Source: a virus. From it: DNA of 22,911 nucleotides. The translations under genes and the position numbers were made by a program. Location of the stretch: positions 1 through 22,911 of the IMG/VR virus record IMGVR_UViG_3300008120_001144, one strand, 5' to 3'. Of this stretch, positions 14,752 to 21,607 are shown one piece after another. Each line of letters opens with the position of its first letter. Position 1 is the stretch's first letter. The notes under the pieces were generated by a model that saw only the letters and a list, made by a program, of their open reading frames with translations, ran no database searches and was not told where the DNA came from.

Positions 14752-15422
14752 TGGCGTTTCCTTTTTATAAAAGTATAGATTCATATATAGTAAGTGAGTT
14801 AAGGGCTAGATCATCAGAAAATAATGTTCAGCTATCAAAATTAGTGCCTTGGATTAAAGCAACAACAAGTTTAGAAGGAAGGTATTCAATAGGAACTGAT
14901 TCGTATTCAACTTTATTTGATGGTAGTTCAACTGATGCTTATCGTAATACTTCTGAATGGAGATATAGACCTAATCCCATCATAACGGATTTCTCTGTGG
15001 ATTTTGCTAGTAGGGGAACGTTGAGGAGATGCACATTAAAAATAAAATGTTTTACACCGGAGCAATTAAGATTGATTCAACAAAATTTTTTAGAACCCGG
15101 TATAAGTGTGTATGTTCAATGGGGTTGGAATTATTCAGTTAGAACAAATAAAGCAATTGGGCCAACTGATGTAAGTGCGGGTACTGTTCAAAAATACAAT
15201 AGAAATGCAGCTGAATTAAATAGTATAAGAGCGGCCAATCAAGGTTGTTATGATAATTTCGTTGGAATAATCGGTGGAGGAGAATCAACTATATCTGGAT
15301 TAGAATTTGATGTTGATGTAAAGATGGTTTCGTTAGGAGAAATTTTAATGGGAAAAAGTGGAGAAACTGTAACACCGACAACAACTGCCGAACCTATAAA
15401 ACCATTAAGCCATCCGTGGTAA
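14751..15422 (+). CDS. Baseplate hub protein, N-terminal part (frame broken)
   Basis: 223 codons. Features: VPWIKATTSLEGRYSIGTDSYSTLFDG, RPNPIITDFSVDFASRGTLRRCTLKIKCFTPEQLRLIQQNFLEPGISVYVQWGWNYS (residues ~77-130, in part), and NFVGIIGGGESTISGLEFDVDVKMVSLGEIL. The R-P-N-P-I-I, C-F-T-P-E-Q-L, E-P-G-I-S-V-x-V-Q-W-G-W-N pattern is that of phage hub proteins (gp27/late control D-like fold) at the centre of the baseplate. The frame ends abruptly with SHPW and TAA at 15420-15422. The +1 frame is open from 15409 and continues with hub-type sequence, so the two ORFs are one gene: PIKPLS then IRGNLTFKGKSFEAAD is one possible join. Confidence 0.75.
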   Translation: MAFPFYKSIDSYIVSELRARSSENNVQLSKLVPWIKATTSLEGRYSIGTDSYSTLFDGSSTDAYRNTSEWRYRPNPIITDFSVDFASRGTLRRCTLKIKCFTPEQLRLIQQNFLEPGISVYVQWGWNYSVRTNKAIGPTDVSAGTVQKYNRNAAELNSIRAANQGCYDNFVGIIGGGESTISGLEFDVDVKMVSLGEILMGKSGETVTPTTTAEPIKPLSHPW

Positions 15423-15423
15423 T

Positions 15424-16653
15424 TTGACATTTAAGGGAAAATCTTTTGAAGCAGCTGATGCTGATAATCCAATCAATGGGGGTAAATTTATGAGTTTTGA
15501 TGCATTTATTAAATTGATGAATGCAGCTAGAATTAAGTTAAGTTCGGCTAATGTTGATTTCTCAATAGACATTTCAAACACTTATATTGGTGGATTTTCT
15601 AGAATTTTTTCTACCGATGAAAGAATTTTTATTCCTAATTCGACTTGTTACAATTATTTGGACGATATTATTTTATTAAATCCATCCGGTGCTCCATCCG
15701 GAACTGCATTGGATACATCAGTAAATGGTAGATCATTTCCAAAGACCGGTGCTACTACGGTGACATTCGAAGGTCAATCGGTAACTTTGCCAGCCGGTAA
15801 ACATGGTTGGATTGGGGATGTTTATATCGAAAATGAAATGGCAATGGAGGCATTAAAGGATCAAACCACTCCAATAAAAGAAGTTTTAGATGGTGTTTTA
15901 AAAAAAATGGAAGAAGCAGTAGAAGGGCTTTGGTCGTTTCAAATACTAGAAGATAATTCAGGTACAACAAAATTAAGAATTGCTGATGCAAATTTAAGAA
16001 ATGTAAGAAGTGGAAATGGTGGATCAAATGTTGAAGTATTTGATATGTTTGGGACAAATAGTTTCTTTTTAAATGCGAGTTTTAATTTAGACATTCCGAA
16101 AGAAATGGCTAGTAAAGTGTATATGGAAAAATCAGTTGATAACGTTCAATCAACCAATGAATTGACTGGAATATTTTCATCTAAAAAAGATGTTGTATTA
16201 GGAAAATTGAATAAAGAAGCATATGATTCTACCGTAAAAACTCCGGAGGAAGAAGACCCTAAACAAAAATGGATTGAATTCCGAAGAAATATAAAATTAT
16301 TAGTAAACCCCAAAATAATTTCAGTTGCAGATATAGAAGATGGTAATATGGATGAATGGGCGATATGTGGTAGTTTCTTAAATAAAAGAAAATTTAACGA
16401 CATAAGAAAAGCAGATTTGGGATATACCGGAGGGGGTGAAGTTTATAATGGAAGAACTTTACCAGTAGGATTTGATTTTAGTGTATTAGGTATGAGTGGT
16501 TTCCAAGTCGGTCATCTATTTAGTGTAAAGGGGTTACCTCCACAATATGGTATTGGAAGAGGAGCATTTCAGGTAGAAGAAATAACCCACAAAATTGATG
16601 GTAAGCAATGGGTTACGGATGTTAAGAGTCATTTTAGACCTTTTTATAAGTAA
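15424..16653 (+). CDS. Baseplate hub protein, C-terminal part (frame broken)
   Basis: 410 codons counted from a TTG; the first in-frame ATG is at 15490. The frame is open upstream to 15409, just after an in-frame TAA (15406-15408). Contents: KFMSFDAFIKLMNAARIKL, a FSRIFSTDERIFIPNST segment, GWIGDVYIENEMAMEALKDQTTPIKEVLDGVLKKMEEAVEGLWSFQI (in part), and a diagnostic end GFDFSVLGMSGFQVGHLFSVKGLPPQYGIGRGAFQVEEITHKIDGKQWVTDVKSHFRPF, typical of late-control-D/gp27-like hubs. It has no plausible own ribosome start at its beginning, which supports one split gene of about 633 residues. The next gene follows after 3 bases. Confidence 0.75.
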   Translation: MTFKGKSFEAADADNPINGGKFMSFDAFIKLMNAARIKLSSANVDFSIDISNTYIGGFSRIFSTDERIFIPNSTCYNYLDDIILLNPSGAPSGTALDTSVNGRSFPKTGATTVTFEGQSVTLPAGKHGWIGDVYIENEMAMEALKDQTTPIKEVLDGVLKKMEEAVEGLWSFQILEDNSGTTKLRIADANLRNVRSGNGGSNVEVFDMFGTNSFFLNASFNLDIPKEMASKVYMEKSVDNVQSTNELTGIFSSKKDVVLGKLNKEAYDSTVKTPEEEDPKQKWIEFRRNIKLLVNPKIISVADIEDGNMDEWAICGSFLNKRKFNDIRKADLGYTGGGEVYNGRTLPVGFDFSVLGMSGFQVGHLFSVKGLPPQYGIGRGAFQVEEITHKIDGKQWVTDVKSHFRPFYK

Positions 16654-16656
16654 ATT

Positions 16657-17037
16657 ATGATTGATAATTATAAAAAATTAAAAACAATACCTATTAAGAA
16701 TAGAACACCTAAAGCATATTTCCCTAATCCAAATAATAGAGATTATGAAATAGGTTTTATTAGAAGGTATTTTACTCAAATGAGAGCTACACCCGGTGCA
16801 CCTATATTTGAAATAAGTGAGGATACATATGCTGATTATTCAGATACTCCTTATTATGTTGGTGTAAAAATAAATTGGAAAATTACCGGTGATTTAGAAG
16901 ATACATATACTGAAAATGGTGAATATATCCCATCGGTTCATACTGTAAATTCATTATCAATTATAGAAGGAGAAAAAATAATACCAGAATTGAATTTATA
17001 TTTGGTAAATACAAAACAATTTCATAGATTAGTATAG
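16657..17037 (+). CDS. Small tail-linked protein of unknown function
   Basis: 126 residues, soluble, no signal or membrane segment. The sequence begins basic (LKTIPIKNRTPKAYFPNPNNRDYEIGFIRRYFTQMRATPGAPIFEIS, in part), then has YYVGVKINWKITGDLEDTYTENGEYIPSVHTVNSLSIIEGEKIIPELNLYLVN, which looks beta-rich. I recognise it as the kind of small conserved protein that follows hub genes in T4-like phages of marine-type hosts, but cannot name a function. It is 3 bases from the hub gene and probably in the same operon. A baseplate wedge or fibre-attachment role is possible, without direct support. Confidence 0.68.
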   Translation: MIDNYKKLKTIPIKNRTPKAYFPNPNNRDYEIGFIRRYFTQMRATPGAPIFEISEDTYADYSDTPYYVGVKINWKITGDLEDTYTENGEYIPSVHTVNSLSIIEGEKIIPELNLYLVNTKQFHRLV

Positions 17038-17038
17038 T

Positions 17039-17046
17039 TATAAATA
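17039..17046 (+). promoter_or_regulatory. TATAAATA, exact T4-type late promoter core
   Basis: TATAAATA sits in the 23-base gap, 15 bases before the ATG of the oxygenase gene. T4 late promoters use this core alone. In AT-rich DNA chance matches occur, but this one falls exactly in a gap. Confidence 0.4.
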
Positions 17047-17060
17047 AACAACAAAGTTAT

Positions 17061-17843
17061 ATGGCAAATTTTAAACATCTATCGGATTTAGAAATCCAAC
17101 AAATGACCTTCGATTGGAGGTATAGAGGTTTCACCACTTTAGATTTATTAACTGAAGAAGAGTGTGATGAAATCAACGATGAATTAGAAAGATTAAGACA
17201 GGAAAGAAAAGGAACACTAACACCAGAAGGAAAAGATTGGGGTGAGTGGGATCCATTTGCATATCCACATAAGATTTCTGAAAAATTAGAAAAATTATTT
17301 GTTCATCCAAAGATTATCGAGGCGTGTGAATTCTTAATGGAAGGTGAGATAGTTGGTATGCAAACTTGGGCATACTTTAAACCACCGGGACAATTGGGTA
17401 GAGATATGCACCAAAATGCATTCTATACAGGATGTGGACACAACGAAATTATCAATACTGCATTGGCTTTAGATAATCATGACGCGGGGAATGGGGCAGT
17501 ATGGAATTACGAAGGTTCTCATAGATTACCAACCTTACCAATTGAAGTTGATGAGGAGAGAACAAAAACTAACCCATCATTTTGGAGAAACGAAAGAGGT
17601 AAACCGTGTGTAATGCCGGAGGGACATGATTTTCGTAAAGTAGAAGGAGTTCTTAAAAAGGGACAAGTTGTATTATTACATTCTCATTGTGTGCATGGTT
17701 CAGAAGCGAATGACTCAAAGAGATTCAGAAGAAACTTTTTAGGTGGTTACTTAAAAAAAGGAGCATACTTCAATCAGGGTTCACATATGAAAAGAGAGCC
17801 AATCGAATTGAAACCTTTGCAAGAAAAGTATTGGAATTCTTAA
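17061..17843 (+). CDS. PhyH-family Fe(II)/2-oxoglutarate dioxygenase
   Basis: 260 residues, family length. Elements in order: YRGFTTLDLLTEEECDEINDELERL (N-terminal strand and helix), GMQTWAYFKPPGQLGRDMHQNAFY (100-122) with the metal-binding His117, ALALDNHDAGNGAVWNYEGSHRLP (135-157; N-G and GSH motifs), GQVVLLHSHCVHGSEANDSKRFRRNFLGGY (201-230) with the distal ligand His212 and the 2-oxoglutarate Arg224. In the family the first motif is HxD; here it is His117-Gln-Asn119. The rest is well kept, so it may still bind iron, or the Asn may alter chemistry. PhyH genes are common among structural genes of T4-like marine phages; substrates are unknown. It follows a TATAAATA site. Start ATG chosen as first in-frame, with an AT-rich leader. 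Confidence 0.85.
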   Translation: MANFKHLSDLEIQQMTFDWRYRGFTTLDLLTEEECDEINDELERLRQERKGTLTPEGKDWGEWDPFAYPHKISEKLEKLFVHPKIIEACEFLMEGEIVGMQTWAYFKPPGQLGRDMHQNAFYTGCGHNEIINTALALDNHDAGNGAVWNYEGSHRLPTLPIEVDEERTKTNPSFWRNERGKPCVMPEGHDFRKVEGVLKKGQVVLLHSHCVHGSEANDSKRFRRNFLGGYLKKGAYFNQGSHMKREPIELKPLQEKYWNS

Positions 17844-17861
17844 AAATTATTCGTATATTTG
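17831..17861 (+). promoter_or_regulatory. Bacteroidetes-type promoter before the polymerase-like gene
   Basis: TTGG (17831-17834), exactly 19 bases, then TATATTTG (17854-17861), a full match to the TAnnTTTG -7 element. The -33 element lies inside the end of the oxygenase gene. The expected transcript start is at or within two bases of the ATG at 17868, so a leaderless or near-leaderless mRNA would result. Confidence 0.55.
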
Positions 17862-17867
17862 TTTCCT

Positions 17868-19109
17868 ATGGTAAAATTCGTAGAGAACAAACAAAGCGGT
17901 AAAGAATTTCTAAAAGAATACACTTCTAAAAAAAGTGTAATATTTCCCTTATTCCAAAATAGAAAAGAGCACCCCATAGTGAATAAACTATTGGGTGCTT
18001 TTGTTTTTATCGGTGATGATTGTTATGTTTTAACGAATGGACATAATGATGTGGTAGATGCACCATTAGGAGCATTGACTTCGGGCGATGCACCTAAATT
18101 TATATTTGATAGTAAATGGTTTCTACATCAGTTAAACCTACCAAACTCACATAGTGTAGATGTATTGTATCATCTTAAAGAATTCAAAACATTTGAGTAT
18201 GATATGATATATAATTCTTTTACAAAGGGGTATCGGAATAGAGATGATTTAAGTTTTATACCAATCAGCACACTCATTAAATATGTAACTGATTTTGTAA
18301 AAGAAAACATTAAGTATGCGGATACAAAGGGGGTTGGGGGTTATGAGTTTTACAATCATTTAGTCCTACCTGAATTCCAAAAGATAGAGGGGAATGGAAT
18401 ACCAACTACATTTGGATATGAATACTCCCTCTACAACAACTTTACAACCACAGGGCGACCTTCAAATACTTTCGGAGGGGTAAACTACTCCGCACTAAAT
18501 AAATCGGATGGCAGTAGAGATTATATCGTTTCTAAAAGGGGTGAATTAGTTCAATACGATTTCGATGGATACCACGTCCGTCTGATAGCAAATTTAGTAG
18601 GAGAATCTATACCCGAAGATTCCGCACATGAATGGTTGGGCAAACAATATTTTGGGAAAACCGTATTAAGTGATGAGGATTACCTTAATAGTAAGAAACT
18701 TACTTTCCAACAATTATATGGTGGGATAGATGTAGAAAATTTAGAAATACCATTCTTCCAAAAGACGGATGTATTCATTAAGGAGATGTATAAGAGGTTT
18801 TTGATTAATGGTTATTTGGAAACAAAGGTTGGAAAAAGAATTCCTTTCCAAAGAATTGATAACCATAATCCGCAAAAGGTATTTAACTATTATTTGCAAT
18901 CGCTGGAAACCGAAACAAATGCATTTTTAATTAAAAAGATTAATAAATTACTTAAATACAAAGAAACCAAATTGGTTTTATATACCTATGATTCGTTTTT
19001 ATTCGATGTTGATGATGGGGAAACAGCTATTTTAGATGAAATAAAAGCAATTTTGGAAACCATTGCTCCGATTGAAGTGTTAAAAAGTAAGACTTATGGA
19101 AATATTTAA
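17868..19109 (+). CDS. Compact family A DNA polymerase-like protein, no recognisable exonuclease
   Basis: 413 residues from the ATG at 17868; an upstream in-frame TTG (17859) lies in the promoter -7 element and is rejected. The C-terminal ~220 residues have PolA motifs in order: TTTGRPSNTFGGVNY (194-207, the TGRLSS...PNLQN region), motif A YDFDGYHVRLIANLVGE (from 230; catalytic Asp231, Arg238), motif B KKLTFQQLYGG (276-286; Lys276, Phe280, Tyr284), GYLETKVGKRIPF (315-327, the GYVET..GRR block), YYLQSLETETNAFLIKK, and motif C LYTYDSFLFDV (catalytic Asp375). Changes: the motif A Glu position is His (237), the motif C HDE is YDS, and the motif B Arg position is Tyr. The first ~180 residues show no DxE exonuclease motif. 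T4-like phages normally replicate with a family B polymerase, so this is an accessory or diverged enzyme. Active or not is open. Confidence 0.8.
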   Translation: MVKFVENKQSGKEFLKEYTSKKSVIFPLFQNRKEHPIVNKLLGAFVFIGDDCYVLTNGHNDVVDAPLGALTSGDAPKFIFDSKWFLHQLNLPNSHSVDVLYHLKEFKTFEYDMIYNSFTKGYRNRDDLSFIPISTLIKYVTDFVKENIKYADTKGVGGYEFYNHLVLPEFQKIEGNGIPTTFGYEYSLYNNFTTTGRPSNTFGGVNYSALNKSDGSRDYIVSKRGELVQYDFDGYHVRLIANLVGESIPEDSAHEWLGKQYFGKTVLSDEDYLNSKKLTFQQLYGGIDVENLEIPFFQKTDVFIKEMYKRFLINGYLETKVGKRIPFQRIDNHNPQKVFNYYLQSLETETNAFLIKKINKLLKYKETKLVLYTYDSFLFDVDDGETAILDEIKAILETIAPIEVLKSKTYGNI

Positions 19110-19141
19110 TACTTATATGTGAGAAAAAGTATTAATTATTT
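19106..19141 (+). terminator. Weak possible terminator after the polymerase-like gene
   Basis: TTAATACTT (19106-19114) and AAGTATTAA (19127-19135) form a 9-base-pair AT-rich stem with a 12-base loop, followed by TTATTTTTAA. The stem includes the stop codon of the upstream gene. The low GC makes it weak; it may instead be a regulatory site. Confidence 0.35.
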
Positions 19142-19145
19142 TTAA

Positions 19146-19541
19146 ATGAAAACACAGTTACTATGCACATTTGCGGAGACGGATAGTTTACAAGATATAC
19201 TTCAAAAAGTTAGAGAAAACTATAAAATTGTTTACAACTATATCTACATCCTGCAAAATAAAACTTCGTTAGAAGAGTTATATATAACTTATAATATAGA
19301 TGTTGATTTTAGGCCGCCGGTTCAATTAGAAAATACGATTTTAGTTCATCGTAAAAAACAATCAAACACACTATATACTATTAACGCTTTAAACCAACTT
19401 ATTAAAGAAGAAAATGGTGGAGTGTTAGATACAAATTTTTCATTAGATTGGGATAAATTTAAAAACTCAATCATTCTAACCGGAGCGACTGGTATTAGAA
19501 AGATACCGACAAGAATATTCCAAAAGATTGAATTCAATTAA
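19146..19541 (+). CDS. Conserved-looking small phage protein of unknown function
   Basis: 131 residues. The sequence reads as a compact alpha/beta protein: QLLCTFAETDSLQDILQKVRENYKIVYNYIYILQNK (N-terminal strand and helix), LEELYITYNIDVDFRPPVQLENTILVHRKKQSNTLYTINALNQLIKEENGGVLDTNFSLDWDKFKNSIILTGATGIRKIPTRIFQKIEF. The phrases ENTILVHRKK.SNTLYTINALN and DTNFSLDW look strongly conserved and are of a kind I associate with T4-like phage genomes near head and tail genes. No catalytic motif is visible. It is preceded by a weak hairpin and followed after 8 bases by the large ParB-domain gene. The function is unknown; it is not a clear homologue of any named T4 protein. Confidence 0.7.
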   Translation: MKTQLLCTFAETDSLQDILQKVRENYKIVYNYIYILQNKTSLEELYITYNIDVDFRPPVQLENTILVHRKKQSNTLYTINALNQLIKEENGGVLDTNFSLDWDKFKNSIILTGATGIRKIPTRIFQKIEFN

Positions 19542-19549
19542 TAGAAAAA

Positions 19550-21607
19550 ATGATTGATGTTAATAAAATAATAGATGAAATTTTATTAGAGCATTCTCAA
19601 AAATACCCTATACCTTCGTTGAAAGAAAAGGTGCAGGTTGAGAATCTAATAGAGTGTTGTTACAAGTTAGGATATGGACGATATGCGGGAATCATATCTG
19701 AAATTTTTATTAATGAAGCCGAACCCCCAAAAAAGCCGCAGAGTGATGGTGAAGGTGAATCAAAAGATTTTCCTGGTAAGTTTCATTTAGGGGGTGGTTA
19801 CTATTCATCCAAAGAAGGTGGGGAAGTAGAATTTAAAAACGATAACGGTAATTTAAGACCCGTAACTCCAGAAGAAAAAGCAGAGTTTGAAAAAAAATTA
19901 GGTGGAGGAGATGAAAAAGAGCCAACTGATTCTAAACAACCAACCGAACAACCACCTGCAGAAAAAAGTCCGGAAGAAAAAGAAAAAGAAGATGCAATTA
20001 AAAGTGAACCCGAAAAGGTTTTAAACAATCCTGATGCATCGGCGAGAGATAGAGCGAGAGCAGGTTCATCAAAGAGAAAAAGGGATATATTAAAAGCAAA
20101 GCAAAAGGATGATCCTGAATTTCAAGCCGAATTAAAAAAGAAGGTTACTGAAAAAAATGAGGAGATTGCAAAAGAATTGACATCTCAAAAGGATAGTGAT
20201 GGGAATATGTTGGATGCTGAAACAACTGAAAACGGTTCTCTACTTATCGGAGTTGAGCATGGTGAGGGGAATGAAAGCACAAAGAATACAATAGAAAAGA
20301 TTAAATCCTTACCAAAAGATGCAAAAGTAATGTTTGTTGGTGAAGGTGGAGTTGGTTTAGGTGATGATGGTAAAATTGATTTTGTTGGAGAGCAGGCTGA
20401 ATTAAGAGACGCGTGTTTAGAACATTTTGATAATGCCAAAGAAGAGAGTTGGGATGAAAATGGTGATGTAAGGAATTCCGATTCACCTATTTTTGATGAT
20501 ATAGCCAAATCATTTGATGGTAATAAAGAAAAGGCAATGGCATCGGTTTGGACAAATATGGTTGGACAGGGAGATGATTTGGATGCCGATGATTACCTTA
20601 CTGATGAAACGAAAGAATGGATTAAGGGAGAAGCGAGAAAAGGTGGAAGTAAAGAGTTTGATGGTGATGTAGATTGGAATAACCTTACATTAGAACAAAA
20701 AGAAGACCTATATCAACTTAATTATAGAGATGATCAGAACTATGGTGAAACTGATTTATCCAAAGGTCAAAAGGCATTTAATGATTATAGACAAAAGGAG
20801 TTAGATAGAAAAATAAAAGAAGGGGAAGAAAAAGGATACACTGTAATTGCTACGATGGGTAATTCTCACGTTGGAATGTGGAGAGAAAGAAATAAGAAAA
20901 AAGATGAAACTTTTAAACCCCAATCCTTACGAAATTTACAAAAAGAATTACCCGATGCTGATAAAGAAGTATTCAGTAAAGAATCTGATTTAGATAAAAT
21001 ACCTGCCGATAAGAGAGAAGAAATTTCTATGAAGATTGATGAGTTGGCGGATAAAGCGAATAAGGGTGAAGATTTTAACCTTTGCCAGGTAACAGTTCCT
21101 GGTACAAACTTATATTGTGATGATAATCAAGGAATTCCGAGAGAAGAGATGCCACAATTCAAAGGCAAACCCTTACCTGGAACTCCCGCTGAAGAACTTC
21201 CGAAAGATAGTAAAGGTGAAGTAGATACCGAACCTCTTTTCAAAAAAATGTTAAAGGAGAAGGGTATTAAAACCGTTGAAACCGAATTACCTTCCGATAA
21301 ATTAAAAGCAACTCAAAGTGAATTAGTTGGTAGTAAAGTAGCAGGAATGACGAAGGCGTTAGAAGAAGACCCTCAAAATCCTGGTATTACTGCACCAATT
21401 TATGTAAGTAGAGATGGATTCGTAATCGATGGACACCATAGATGGGCAGCCGTTACATCTGCGGCTATTAAAGCTGGGAAACCTGCCAATATGAAGGTGA
21501 TTGTAGTGGATATGGATATAAAAGATGCCATCCCAATGTGTAAACGAAAAGTTTATAGGTCTATTGTTCGAAGAAACTGTTACAAAGCAATTACCTGGTG
21601 GGGATGA
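19550..21607 (+). CDS. Large multidomain phage protein: possible TraB/Tiki-like region and ParB-like domain (frame broken at the end)
   Basis: 685 codons. Residues 1-55 are a helical N-terminal domain (IIDEILLEHSQKYPIPSLKEKVQVENLIECCYKLGYGRYAGIISEIF). 56-225 are very charged and disordered (Pro/Glu/Lys/Asp-rich). 228-445 could be a TraB/Tiki/EreA-type fold: LLIGVEHGEG (His237), VMFVGEGG (Glu265), FNDYRQKELDRKI (Arg414) and VIATMGNSHVGM (His440); this is tentative. 570-661 is a ParB/sulfiredoxin-type domain: PIYVSRDGFVIDGHHRWAAVTSAAI with the DGHHRW core (627-632), then MKVIVVDMDIKDAIPM. After Cys664 the frame gives basic nonsense (KRKVYRSIVRRNCYKAITWWG) to the stop. Sense continues in the +1 frame to the window end. 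ParB-like domains in phages can be nucleases or CTP-binding switches; here the role is unknown. Large acidic multidomain proteins may be packaged in virions. Confidence 0.75.
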   Translation: MIDVNKIIDEILLEHSQKYPIPSLKEKVQVENLIECCYKLGYGRYAGIISEIFINEAEPPKKPQSDGEGESKDFPGKFHLGGGYYSSKEGGEVEFKNDNGNLRPVTPEEKAEFEKKLGGGDEKEPTDSKQPTEQPPAEKSPEEKEKEDAIKSEPEKVLNNPDASARDRARAGSSKRKRDILKAKQKDDPEFQAELKKKVTEKNEEIAKELTSQKDSDGNMLDAETTENGSLLIGVEHGEGNESTKNTIEKIKSLPKDAKVMFVGEGGVGLGDDGKIDFVGEQAELRDACLEHFDNAKEESWDENGDVRNSDSPIFDDIAKSFDGNKEKAMASVWTNMVGQGDDLDADDYLTDETKEWIKGEARKGGSKEFDGDVDWNNLTLEQKEDLYQLNYRDDQNYGETDLSKGQKAFNDYRQKELDRKIKEGEEKGYTVIATMGNSHVGMWRERNKKKDETFKPQSLRNLQKELPDADKEVFSKESDLDKIPADKREEISMKIDELADKANKGEDFNLCQVTVPGTNLYCDDNQGIPREEMPQFKGKPLPGTPAEELPKDSKGEVDTEPLFKKMLKEKGIKTVETELPSDKLKATQSELVGSKVAGMTKALEEDPQNPGITAPIYVSRDGFVIDGHHRWAAVTSAAIKAGKPANMKVIVVDMDIKDAIPMCKRKVYRSIVRRNCYKAITWWG

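Noticed and set aside
20185-20508. 107-codon minus-strand frame inside the ParB-domain gene
   Set aside because: Ser/Phe/Pro-rich complement of acidic Glu/Asp/Lys codons; no sign of independent selection.
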